This document shows, piece by piece, positions 17,212 through 24,426 of a stretch of DNA of 25,181 nt (position 1 is the first letter of the stretch; each line of letters starts with the position of its first letter). The notes below the pieces were generated by a model that saw only the letters and a list, made by a program, of their open reading frames with translations, was not told the DNA's origin and did no database searches. The stretch lies in the NCBI GenBank assembly GCA_037968855.1, contig JBBKWH010000052.1, positions 1 to 25,181 of the forward strand, read 5' to 3'. A program made the position numbers and the translations under genes. Origin of the DNA: JBBKWH01 sp037968855. Its GTDB lineage: Bacteria; Pseudomonadota; Gammaproteobacteria; Pseudomonadales; Moraxellaceae.

Positions 17212-17511
17212 ATGCGCTTACAGGCACAACTTGAATCTCGTTTGGCGGCGTTATCGCCACAGGTCTTGCAGATTGTTAATGAGTCTAGCGGTCACGGCGG
17301 CTACTTTGAAGGCAAAGAAAGCCACTTTAAAGTGACTGTGGTCAGCGATGCCTTTGTTGGCGTGCGTGCGGTGCAAAGGCATCAAAAAATCTATGCCTTA
17401 GCGGGCGACTTGCTTGCCCCAGAGCGGATTCATGCGTTGGCCATCCATGCGTATGCACCAGACGAGTGGCAAGGTGCATCACCCGATAGCCCCGATTGTG
17501 CGCATGGTTAA
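17212..17511 (+). CDS. bolA: BolA family protein
   Basis: 99-aa protein with the BolA fold: NESSGHGG, ESHFKVTVVSD, the helix-turn region RHQKIYAL, and the invariant His in IHALAIHAYAP. The C-terminal EWQGASPDSPDC resembles E. coli BolA itself more than IbaG. BolA proteins work with monothiol glutaredoxins in Fe-S and iron homeostasis and affect morphology as regulators. The ATG at 17212 fits the family start, with GGGAAG about 11 nt upstream; an upstream TTG at 17194 is unlikely. Confidence 0.93.
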   Translation: MRLQAQLESRLAALSPQVLQIVNESSGHGGYFEGKESHFKVTVVSDAFVGVRAVQRHQKIYALAGDLLAPERIHALAIHAYAPDEWQGASPDSPDCAHG

Positions 17512-17579
17512 TCGACGTATAAACCACGCATAGCGATGAGGCGGCAAATCAAACCAGAGATGAACGAGACCGTACTGAC

Positions 17580-18014
17580 ATGTTGATTAAAATCATTCAT
17601 ATGAGTTTTGGGGTGTTGACCCTATTGTTGTTTGCGACGCGTGCTTTTATGGGGTTACGCTCGCCCAATGGCCGCTTAACAGCCAGCAAAGAGAAGTTTT
17701 TTAAGATCGCTTTGCATGCGGGTTATACCGTGTTGGTATTGTGCGGTTTGTGGTTGCTGGTGCAGTTGCCGAATGTGTATCCGCACTGGATCATTGCCAA
17801 GCTGGTGTTGTTTGCCGTGGCATTATCCGCGTCGACCAAAGCCTTTAAAGCCACCGCGACCCGTGCGCAGCTCAAAAGCGGTGTGTTTGTCGCCTCTATT
17901 GCTTATGTCGCTATTGTTTGGCTGATTATTGCCAAACCCGGTGGTGTATTGGTGACCAAAGCACCTGCAACTGATCCGGCGATCAGCCAGATTGCTGCGA
18001 CACCAAGCCCATAA
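17580..18014 (+). CDS. SirB2-family membrane protein
   Basis: 144-aa integral membrane protein with four predicted helices (around residues 4–22, 45–63, 69–87 and 102–121). It matches the SirB2 family in its start (IKIIHMSFGVLTLLLFATR) and in spacing of conserved His and Arg residues (His7, Arg21, His46). SirB2 proteins are small inner-membrane proteins of unclear function, named from a Salmonella invasion-regulator locus. It lies 68 bp after bolA and 34 bp before the ParA-like gene. The ribosome binding site is weak. Confidence 0.85.
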   Translation: MLIKIIHMSFGVLTLLLFATRAFMGLRSPNGRLTASKEKFFKIALHAGYTVLVLCGLWLLVQLPNVYPHWIIAKLVLFAVALSASTKAFKATATRAQLKSGVFVASIAYVAIVWLIIAKPGGVLVTKAPATDPAISQIAATPSP

Positions 18015-18048
18015 GTGTTTGGTTCATTTTTTTTAAGGAGTGGCTTGC

Positions 18049-18888
18049 ATGCTACGTCGTGTCGTATTTAACCAAAAAGGCGGCGTCGGCAAGTCCAGCA
18101 TCGCTGTGAACTTGGCTGCCATTAGTGCATCACGCGGTTATCGGACCTTGGTGATTGACCTTGATCCGCAGTGTAACTCTAGCCAGTATTTGCTGGGCGA
18201 GAAAGCCACCCATGGCAATGGCCAGCCAGTGCTAGAGCCAAATATTGGTGGTTACTTTGACGACTTGCTGAATGCAGGCCAAAGCAAAGGCTTGATTGGG
18301 TCGGCACTTGGCTCGTTGCTAAAAAGCAAAGATGCGGGTTTGGATGCTTATATTCATCCCACTGGTCATGAGCGCTTGTCGGTGATTCCGGCCAGCCCAA
18401 CTTTGGGTGCGATGGAGCATGCGCTACAAAGCAAACATAAGATTTTTAAGCTACGCGATGCCTTAAAAGAATTAGAAAAACGCTTTGATCAGGTGTTTAT
18501 TGATACGCCCCCAGCATTTAATTTTTTTACCCTGTCGGCGTTGATTGCGGCTGATCGAGTGGTGATCCCGTTTGACTGCGATGTGTTCTCACATCGTGCG
18601 TTGCAAACCTTGCTGGAAAATGTGGTCGAAACCCGTAGCGACCATAACCCGTCCTTGCAGGTAGAAGGCATTGTGGTCAACCAATACCAAGCGCGGGCGA
18701 CCTTGCCACAACAAGTGGTTCAAGGGCTAAGAGATGAAGGATTGCCAGTATTTAACAGCATGTTGCCGCCATCGGTAGTGATGAAAGAGTCTCATCAAAA
18801 AAATCAACCGCTGATTCATTTGGATGCTGATCACAAGTTGACGCAAGCCTATGTGGCGCTGTTTGATGAGATGAACAAACGCGCTTAA
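18049..18888 (+). CDS. ParA/Soj-like ATPase (orphan)
   Basis: 279-aa deviant-Walker ATPase: KGGVGKS at 10–16, the ParA DLDPQ motif at 37–41 and Walker B FIDTPPA at 150–156. The ATG at 18049 has AAGGAG 8 nt upstream; a GTG at 18040 overlaps that site and is not the start. There is no ParB gene or parS-like inverted repeat in the window, so it is not an obvious chromosome or plasmid partition pair. Orphan ParA proteins position other cargos (for example chemotaxis arrays, flagella or carboxysomes). Here the cargo is unknown. It lies between the SirB2-type gene and a small lipoprotein gene. Confidence 0.9.
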   Translation: MLRRVVFNQKGGVGKSSIAVNLAAISASRGYRTLVIDLDPQCNSSQYLLGEKATHGNGQPVLEPNIGGYFDDLLNAGQSKGLIGSALGSLLKSKDAGLDAYIHPTGHERLSVIPASPTLGAMEHALQSKHKIFKLRDALKELEKRFDQVFIDTPPAFNFFTLSALIAADRVVIPFDCDVFSHRALQTLLENVVETRSDHNPSLQVEGIVVNQYQARATLPQQVVQGLRDEGLPVFNSMLPPSVVMKESHQKNQPLIHLDADHKLTQAYVALFDEMNKRA

Positions 18889-18948
18889 CATCCTGCGGAT
18901 GATTGTGGCGGGATTTTTGATAATGACTCACCACGAAAGGAGAGGTCG

Positions 18949-19338
18949 ATGCATGTTTTACAAGGCTTATTGATCGGCGTTGCAGCACTGGGCTTGGTGG
19001 CCTGTGCCAGCCAGCCAGTCAAGCCGATGTATGTGTCGCCTGCTCAATACCAGTCGTTGGACTGTCAACAGTTGCGTGCTGAGTACCTACGGATCGGGAC
19101 TTACCTCAAAAATGGGGTAGAAGTGCCGTCGCGTCGGTCAGTTGGTGTGGGGCTAGGCGTGGGTGGTTGGTTTGGTCGGGGTGGTGGCATTTTTCCGAGT
19201 ATCTCGGTCAATATGGGCCAGTCATCCAATAGTCCACGCACTGAGTATGCGCAGTTGCTTGGACAGCAAGATGCAGTGGCACAAGCAGCCTCGTTTAAGG
19301 GTTGCACATTACCTGCCCGAAGTACGCCAGCGCAGTAA
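18949..19338 (+). CDS. Small lipoprotein of unknown function
   Basis: 129-aa predicted lipoprotein: signal peptide with lipobox LVAC (Cys19). The mature part has two Cys (in LDCQQL and FKGC) and a Gly-rich centre (VGLGVGGWFGRGGG). The pattern SPAQYQSLDCQQLRAEY…LLGQQDAVAQAA resembles small lipoproteins that I recall from related genomes, but I cannot name a family. A strong AAGGAGAGG precedes the ATG. A terminator follows 30 bp after the stop. Confidence 0.8.
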   Translation: MHVLQGLLIGVAALGLVACASQPVKPMYVSPAQYQSLDCQQLRAEYLRIGTYLKNGVEVPSRRSVGVGLGVGGWFGRGGGIFPSISVNMGQSSNSPRTEYAQLLGQQDAVAQAASFKGCTLPARSTPAQ

Positions 19339-19367
19339 TCACATCGACCGATTCAAAAACCTCAAAC

Positions 19368-19400
19368 AAAAAAGCCCCGCGATGTGCGAGGCTTTTTTTT
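19368..19400. terminator. Convergent terminator between the small lipoprotein and DUF4394 genes
   Basis: Stem AAAAAAGCC-C-CGC / GCG-A-GGCTTTTTT with one C·A mismatch and a GATGT loop, followed by T8 on the plus strand and preceded by an A run. It sits between converging genes. Confidence 0.85.
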
Positions 19401-19421
19401 GTGGCTAATCGGTGGACTTGA

Positions 19422-21122
19422 TTACTGCTTAATGGCCAGATCAATTAACGCAGGGCCGGTACTGCTGCCGATCATAGAGGCGCTAGCGTCTGCCATCCCA
19501 TTGACCCGAACCGCAGGGGTTGCGGTACCGCTGGTTAAGTTGATGCGATACAAGGTCGATGGGCCAGTGCTGCTGGCAATACTGGCCAAGGCCAAGCGAT
19601 TGTCGATGCCAACAATGTCCATACCATCATCCATACCTGCCATGACCCCAAGCGCGCCAATTACCGCCAGCGTACCGCCGTTCGGGCTGATTTGTTGCAA
19701 TAGGTTGCTGGTGCTGCCATCGATGTCATACAGGGCTGTGCCAATGGCTTGGCGGCCATTAAAGCTGTTGATATAGGCAGCGGCACTGACTTTTGCACCA
19801 GCGACGCCGTTGAGGTCAATATCGGTAATGGTTGCGCCAGTATCGACATCAATCCGTAAGTTTTGACCCATATCGCTGACCACCCGTAGCTTGTCGGCAG
19901 TCGGGTTAAAGTCGACAGCAAAGTGAGTGCCCATTAAGCCGCTATACGCTGCATTGCCATCGGTGTTGTCGCTAGGATTGGCACTTAAGGCAACTTTATT
20001 ACTGGCGACGCCGGTCATTGGGTCGATGGTGTACAGGTTGGCCATGTTCGATAGCGCATACAGCATGCCGGATTTATCCGTCATGGTGCGTAAGCGATAG
20101 TCGATACCGACCAGCATTTCGCCACTCATCAAGCCGGTAATGGCCATGGTGGTGGTGCTGTTTGGCATGTTGTCTTTAAAGCCAATCAATTGGTTATTGG
20201 CGGTGAGGCCATAAATCATGGTGCTGCTGTCGGCACTGGGTTTTAGCGCAAGACCACGAATACCAGTAACGCTGGTAGGCAGGCTACCAACCAGACTGGC
20301 TGCTGATTCGGTAGAGCCAACTGTGGTCAGGTCGATTTTATACAGTTGGGTTGCGCTGCCAACTTTGAGCAGGGCATAGCCTTGGTTGGTCATGCCATCA
20401 ATATCAAAGCCTGAGCTATCGCTGGCATTAACGCCAAGCGGACTCATTTGTGTCAGATCCAACGTGCCTGCATTGGCATTTTGCACATAGAGCAAGTCGT
20501 TGGCGGTGTCGATGTCATATAGTCGGGTGCTGACCGTGCCTGCGTAACTGTTGCTATAGGCCGCTGCGGTCACTTTGGCAGTTGCATCGCCATTGATATT
20601 GCCGTCGGTAATGGTCGCACCGCTATCGACATCAATGCGTAGATTCATGCCTTCGCTGCTCATCACCCGTAGCTTGTCGGCGGCAGGGTTAAAGTCGACC
20701 GACATTAGCGCGGTATTGCCTGTGATGCTAACAAAAGGCGCGGTGTCGTCAGTGCTGTTGGCGGTCAAAGCCACTTTAAAGGTGGCGACGCCAGTTGCTG
20801 GATCGAGGGTATATAGATTATTCAGACTACCGACTGCATATAGTTTGCCATCGGCAGGACGGTAGTCCATGCCAATAATCACGTCGTTCGCTTTGAGGCC
20901 AGTAACCATGACGTTGGATTTTAAGGTGCTTGGTGTGGCGCGATCAAATGAGATCACATGACCCATATCAGTTAGTGCAATGGTGTCGCCGGTCATCACG
21001 GTAACGACGTTATCGTTATCATCGTTGGAGTCGTTACAGGCGCTGAGTGTGAGCGCGCTGGCAAGCATCATTGCGGTGGTCAGGGCACGGGCCTTGAATG
21101 GTTGTTTGAATGGCATGTTCAT
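19422..21122 (-). CDS. Lipoprotein with two tandem DUF4394 domains
   Basis: 566-aa lipoprotein (lipobox LSAC, Cys29, then an Asn/Asp-rich linker). The mature part is two successive DUF4394-like repeats, roughly residues 47–295 and 310–560. Each contains the same ordered blocks: I(G/V)GxDYR, YTxDPxTGVA, FNPxADKLRVxS, GxNLRIDVDxGATITD, AAAYxNS and LYDID. The repeated short strand motifs suggest a beta-propeller or beta-sheet-rich surface protein. Function of DUF4394 is unknown to me. GAGGGA lies before the ATG. A single-domain paralog lies just upstream on the same strand and ends in its own terminator, so the two are probably transcribed independently. Confidence 0.9.
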   Translation of the reverse strand: MNMPFKQPFKARALTTAMMLASALTLSACNDSNDDNDNVVTVMTGDTIALTDMGHVISFDRATPSTLKSNVMVTGLKANDVIIGMDYRPADGKLYAVGSLNNLYTLDPATGVATFKVALTANSTDDTAPFVSITGNTALMSVDFNPAADKLRVMSSEGMNLRIDVDSGATITDGNINGDATAKVTAAAYSNSYAGTVSTRLYDIDTANDLLYVQNANAGTLDLTQMSPLGVNASDSSGFDIDGMTNQGYALLKVGSATQLYKIDLTTVGSTESAASLVGSLPTSVTGIRGLALKPSADSSTMIYGLTANNQLIGFKDNMPNSTTTMAITGLMSGEMLVGIDYRLRTMTDKSGMLYALSNMANLYTIDPMTGVASNKVALSANPSDNTDGNAAYSGLMGTHFAVDFNPTADKLRVVSDMGQNLRIDVDTGATITDIDLNGVAGAKVSAAAYINSFNGRQAIGTALYDIDGSTSNLLQQISPNGGTLAVIGALGVMAGMDDGMDIVGIDNRLALASIASSTGPSTLYRINLTSGTATPAVRVNGMADASASMIGSSTGPALIDLAIKQ

Positions 21123-21497
21123 CGTATCCCTCGAGTCTTGGATTAAAAAATGTCCTACAAAGAAACGCGATTTGGTTTGCAGTGACTGTAATCAATTGTG
21201 ATGTTTGATGGTTGTTTGTAAGTTGATGATATACAAAATAAAGACACAAGCTGGATTGGCCGTTTAACTGCTGTAAATGATGAGGGGCTATAGTGGCAAA
21301 GTGTTAAACAATCGAGTGATAGATACGCCTGATCTTGCTGAAAAAAACACCCATGTATGGGGTGGGTTTTGGATGTTGCGTTTTGTAAGTGCAGTACGAT
21401 TGACTTGAAGATTGATTACAAAACCAGCCAACAAATCAAGCGCTGAACCACCACGTTGCGGAATGATCGTGATTCAGCACTGACGTTTATCTTGTCG
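21123..21497. promoter_or_regulatory. Intergenic region between the two DUF4394 genes
   Basis: No gene is seen. It holds the terminator of the upstream single-domain gene (21341–21364) and, between that and 21122, an AT-rich stretch that must contain the promoter of the two-domain gene. I could not choose –35 and –10 boxes with confidence. Confidence 0.4.
21341..21364 (-). terminator. Terminator after the single-domain DUF4394 gene
   Basis: On the minus strand a CACCC/GGGTG stem (arms 21360–21364 and 21348–21352, 7-nt loop) is followed directly by seven T. Confidence 0.7.
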
Positions 21498-22394
21498 TTA
21501 TGGCGTGCTAGGTTTGAGCGCCACGCTATAAATAGCGGTTGCTGTGTTTTTGGAGAGTTGGCCTAGTCGAGTGGTTGCGATGGTCTGCGTGCCAATGGTC
21601 GCCAGATTGATTTTATAAAAACCAATACCGTCGCTGTTGCTCATCATGGCGTAGCCAGTGTGGGTGTTGGTATCGATATCAAAGCCGCTTGTGCCACCCA
21701 CCTCAATGCCTAGCAATGCGCTGCCCACTAAGGTGCTATTGGATGGATCGACTTCAACCAAGGTGTTCTTTTCTAAGTCCAGACCGTATAGCGTGCTGAT
21801 GCCATTATTGATGTCATAGGCCGTACTGCTGAGCTTGGCATCAAGGTTGATGATGGGGTCTGTGATGGTGTAGCCGGTATCAACATCAATGCTTAGGTTT
21901 TGGCCATCAATGCCACTAACACGTAAGCGGCCACTTTGTGGGTCAAAGTCCATCGAGAGTTTTTGAATATCGCCACTAAATAAACCTTTATACGGCTCAG
22001 TGAGATCACTTGGGTCTGCTTGCAACGAGCGCAAAAATGTCACCGAACCAGTGGAGGGATCGGCCAGATAGATCGAGCCTTTTTGACTAATGCCATACAG
22101 TTTGCTATCGCTAGGACGATAGTCAATGGCAAGTAACTTGTCGCTACCGGCAAAACCACTGATTGCTTTGGCCGAGATCAAATCGCTAGGGGTGTTGGCG
22201 GGATCGGGATGCGCACGGTCAAACGAGATCAGTAGGCCAAAATCAGTCAGCGCGACCACATCGCCGGTTGCCACGGGCGTGCCGACATTGACCTGAACTT
22301 CGCTGCTATCACCACCGCAAGCGCTGAGGCCCAGCGCGGCAACCAGCATGACGCAGGCCAGTCTGTACTGTTGACTCATGATCCATTGACTCAT
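21498..22394 (-). CDS. Single-domain DUF4394 lipoprotein
   Basis: 298-aa lipoprotein (lipobox LSAC, Cys26). It has one copy of the repeat found twice in the neighbouring gene: LLAIDYRPSDSKLYG, LADPSTGSVTF, DFDPQSGRLRV, GQNLSIDVDTGYTITDP, YGLDLEKN and GFDIDTNTHTGYAM. It is clearly paralogous, so the locus has three domain copies from duplication. GAGGA lies about 11 nt before the ATG at 22394; a second ATG 15 bases on is an alternative start. Likely cell-surface or periplasmic. Confidence 0.88.
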   Translation of the reverse strand: MSQWIMSQQYRLACVMLVAALGLSACGGDSSEVQVNVGTPVATGDVVALTDFGLLISFDRAHPDPANTPSDLISAKAISGFAGSDKLLAIDYRPSDSKLYGISQKGSIYLADPSTGSVTFLRSLQADPSDLTEPYKGLFSGDIQKLSMDFDPQSGRLRVSGIDGQNLSIDVDTGYTITDPIINLDAKLSSTAYDINNGISTLYGLDLEKNTLVEVDPSNSTLVGSALLGIEVGGTSGFDIDTNTHTGYAMMSNSDGIGFYKINLATIGTQTIATTRLGQLSKNTATAIYSVALKPSTP

Positions 22395-22587
22395 GTTGAT
22401 TTTATCCTCAAAAAAAGAGCAAGCCGCATCGCGTGTGCAGCACGTTAAAAGGTTTTGGGTCTAAGTTCAATTCGGCATCGTGAAGTTTATGTGAGGAATG
22501 GGCAGAAGCTTGGGTTGCTGACGATGAGCGGTGAGTCGACACGATGCTCGATTGATCAGCAGATAAAATCATCCGGACAAAAACTGC

Positions 22588-22593
22588 TAGAAT
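22588..22593 (+). promoter_or_regulatory. Possible extended –10 promoter of guaA
   Basis: TGC-TAGAAT, an extended –10 form, lies about 38 bp before the guaA ATG. There is no good –35 at the proper distance, which an extended –10 can tolerate. No purine riboswitch-like structure is evident in the short leader. Confidence 0.35.
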
Positions 22594-22630
22594 ATGCCGC
22601 TATCCTTTTCGCCTGCCTGTCTGGACCGCC

Positions 22631-24196
22631 ATGACCACGCCTAGCATTACCCAAGATCGTATTTTGATTCTCGACTTCGGCTCGCAATATAGCCAACTGA
22701 TCGCCCGTCGCGTGCGTGAAGCTGGGGTGTACTGCGAAATGTACGCCTATGACATGGATGAGGCCGCGATTCACGCCTTTAACCCCAAGGGTATTATTTT
22801 GTCTGGTGGGCCAGAAAGTGTGCATCTTGAAGGCAGCCCACGCGCACCGCAATTGGTGTTTGATTTAGGCGTGCCGGTGCTGGGGATTTGCTACGGTATG
22901 CAGACCATGTCCGAGCAATTGGGCGGCAAAGTTGAGGCCGGTGACGTACATGAATTTGGCTATGCCCAAATTGATATTGTAGAAACTGACCGCTTGTTTG
23001 ATGGCATTGAAGACAGCCCAAGCAAGCTGAATGTCTGGATGAGCCACGGCGATAAAGTCACCCGTATTCCAGACAGCTTTAAGATCAGCGCCAGCACACC
23101 AAGCTGCCCGATTGCCGCCATGAGCGACGAAGCGCGTCAGTTCTATGGCATTCAGTTCCACCCAGAAGTCACCCATACCGTGCAAGGCGAAGCGCTGATT
23201 GGTCGTTTTGTACATGTGATTTGTGGCTGCGCCAATGACTGGAACCCCGAAAACATTATTGACCTGCGTATCGAACAACTACGCCAGCAAATTGGCAGCG
23301 AAAAAGTGCTGTTGGGTTTGTCTGGCGGTGTGGATTCGTCGGTGGTGGCGGCTTTGCTGCATCGGGCGATTGGCGATCAGTTGACCTGTGTATTTGTTGA
23401 TAACGGCTTGTTACGCCTGCATGAAGGCGATCAAGTGATGCAAATGTTTGCCGAAAACATGGGCATTCGGGTGATTCGTGCCGATGCCGAAAGCCGCTTT
23501 TTGGGCGCATTGGCCGGTGAATCTGACCCAGAAGCCAAACGCAAAATTATTGGCCGCGAGTTTATTGCCGTGTTTGCCGAAGAAGCACGCAAGTTAGACG
23601 GCGTGAAGTTCTTGGCCCAAGGCACCATCTACCCAGACGTGATCGAGTCTGCCGGTAGCAAACACGGCAAAGCGCACAACATTAAGTCGCACCACAACGT
23701 CGGTGGCTTGCCCAAAGATTTGGCCTTTGAATTGGTCGAGCCGTTGCGTGATTTGTTTAAAGACGAAGTACGCAAACTGGGTACGACCTTGGGCTTGCCG
23801 CATAGCATGATCTATCGTCATCCATTCCCTGGACCGGGTTTGGGCGTGCGGATTTTGGGCGAAGTGAAAAAAGAATACGCCGACATTTTGCGCCGTGCTG
23901 ATGCGATCTTTATGGAAGAACTGAATCGTAGCGGCTGGTACGCCAAAACCGCGCAAGCCTTTGCGGTCTTCCAGCCGATTAAATCGGTCGGTGTGGTGGG
24001 TGATGGCCGTCGTTATGCGTGGGTCATCGCGCTGCGTGCGGTCGAAACTGTGGACTTTATGACCGCGCGCTTTGCCCACTTACCCTACGATCTGATTGAA
24101 ACCGTCAGCAATCGCATCATGAATGAAATCAAAGATGTGGCGCGGGTAACGTATGACGTGAGCAGCAAGCCACCAGCGACGATTGAATGGGAGTAA
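22631..24196 (+). CDS. guaA: GMP synthase (glutamine-hydrolysing)
   Basis: Converts XMP to GMP using glutamine and ATP. 521 aa (E. coli 525). The N-terminal class I glutamine amidotransferase has the triad C87 (LGICYGMQ), H177 and E179 (QFHPEV). The ATP-pyrophosphatase domain has the PP-loop SGGVDSS (231–237), and the C-terminal dimerisation domain ends in the usual PPATIEWE. GGA lies 5 nt before the ATG. guaB is not upstream, so the genes are unlinked here. The 3' end of guaA is a known integration site for genomic islands, and what follows here is repeats and a low-GC gene. Confidence 0.98.
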   Translation: MTTPSITQDRILILDFGSQYSQLIARRVREAGVYCEMYAYDMDEAAIHAFNPKGIILSGGPESVHLEGSPRAPQLVFDLGVPVLGICYGMQTMSEQLGGKVEAGDVHEFGYAQIDIVETDRLFDGIEDSPSKLNVWMSHGDKVTRIPDSFKISASTPSCPIAAMSDEARQFYGIQFHPEVTHTVQGEALIGRFVHVICGCANDWNPENIIDLRIEQLRQQIGSEKVLLGLSGGVDSSVVAALLHRAIGDQLTCVFVDNGLLRLHEGDQVMQMFAENMGIRVIRADAESRFLGALAGESDPEAKRKIIGREFIAVFAEEARKLDGVKFLAQGTIYPDVIESAGSKHGKAHNIKSHHNVGGLPKDLAFELVEPLRDLFKDEVRKLGTTLGLPHSMIYRHPFPGPGLGVRILGEVKKEYADILRRADAIFMEELNRSGWYAKTAQAFAVFQPIKSVGVVGDGRRYAWVIALRAVETVDFMTARFAHLPYDLIETVSNRIMNEIKDVARVTYDVSSKPPATIEWE

Positions 24197-24259
24197 ATCT
24201 GGGCTTTCAAGACGCATTGCGTCTTGCCAGATTTACGCCAAGAGCTACGCTCGCGGCAG
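24194..24259 (+). repeat. Structured repeat, copy 1 (overlaps guaA stop)
   Basis: A GGGCTTT box (24201–24207) is followed by an 8-bp hairpin CAAGACGC-ATT-GCGTCTTG (24208–24226), a 10-nt linker, and a second hairpin GCC-aa-GAGC-TAC-GCTC-gc-GGC (24237–24257). An outer 9-bp inverted repeat, TAAATCTGG (24194–24202, starting at the guaA stop) with CCAGATTTA (24227–24235), encloses the first hairpin. There is no U tract, so it is not a standard terminator. Confidence 0.85.
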
Positions 24260-24298
24260 TTAAAAATAAGCGTTTGGGATCAACCTGAACGCTGTAAT

Positions 24299-24359
24299 TT
24301 GGGCTTTCTGGAAGCGCTGCTTCCAGCCTAGCGAACGCCAAGAGTTATGCTCGCGGCAG
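24299..24359 (+). repeat. Structured repeat, copy 2
   Basis: Same plan as copy 1, exactly 100 bp downstream: GGGCTTT (24301–24307), hairpin CTGGAAGC-GCT-GCTTCCAG (24308–24326), a 10-nt linker, and the conserved hairpin GCCAAGAG(T)TA(T)GCTCGCGGC (24337–24357). The first hairpin differs from copy 1 at three pairs, each fully compensated. The outer inverted repeat of copy 1 is absent. Confidence 0.85.
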
Positions 24360-24392
24360 GTTTGACTTGTAAGGCGATTACTTGAGCGATAG

Positions 24393-24421
24393 CATCTCAG
24401 GGCTAACATAGCTCTGAGATG
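24393..24421 (+). promoter_or_regulatory. 12-bp hairpin just upstream of the nuclease start
   Basis: CATCTCAGGGCT (24393–24404) pairs with AGCTCTGAGATG (24410–24421) with one G·U and a 5-nt loop. It ends 5 nt before the ATG and contains the only purine-rich (GAG) segment that could serve as a ribosome binding site, so it may restrict translation. There is no U tract after it. Confidence 0.6.
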
Positions 24422-24426
24422 ATTAA

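Noticed and set aside
18040..18048. GTG start for the ParA-like gene
   Set aside because: It overlaps the AAGGAG site that clearly serves the ATG at 18049.
23594..24079. 161-aa minus-strand frame inside guaA
   Set aside because: Antisense shadow of guaA, caused by its codon pattern; Arg/His/Gln-rich composition with no motif.
24194..24359. Repeats after guaA as a CRISPR array
   Set aside because: There are only two copies, each internally structured, spaced 100 bp with unlike flanks; there is no run of regular repeats and unique spacers.
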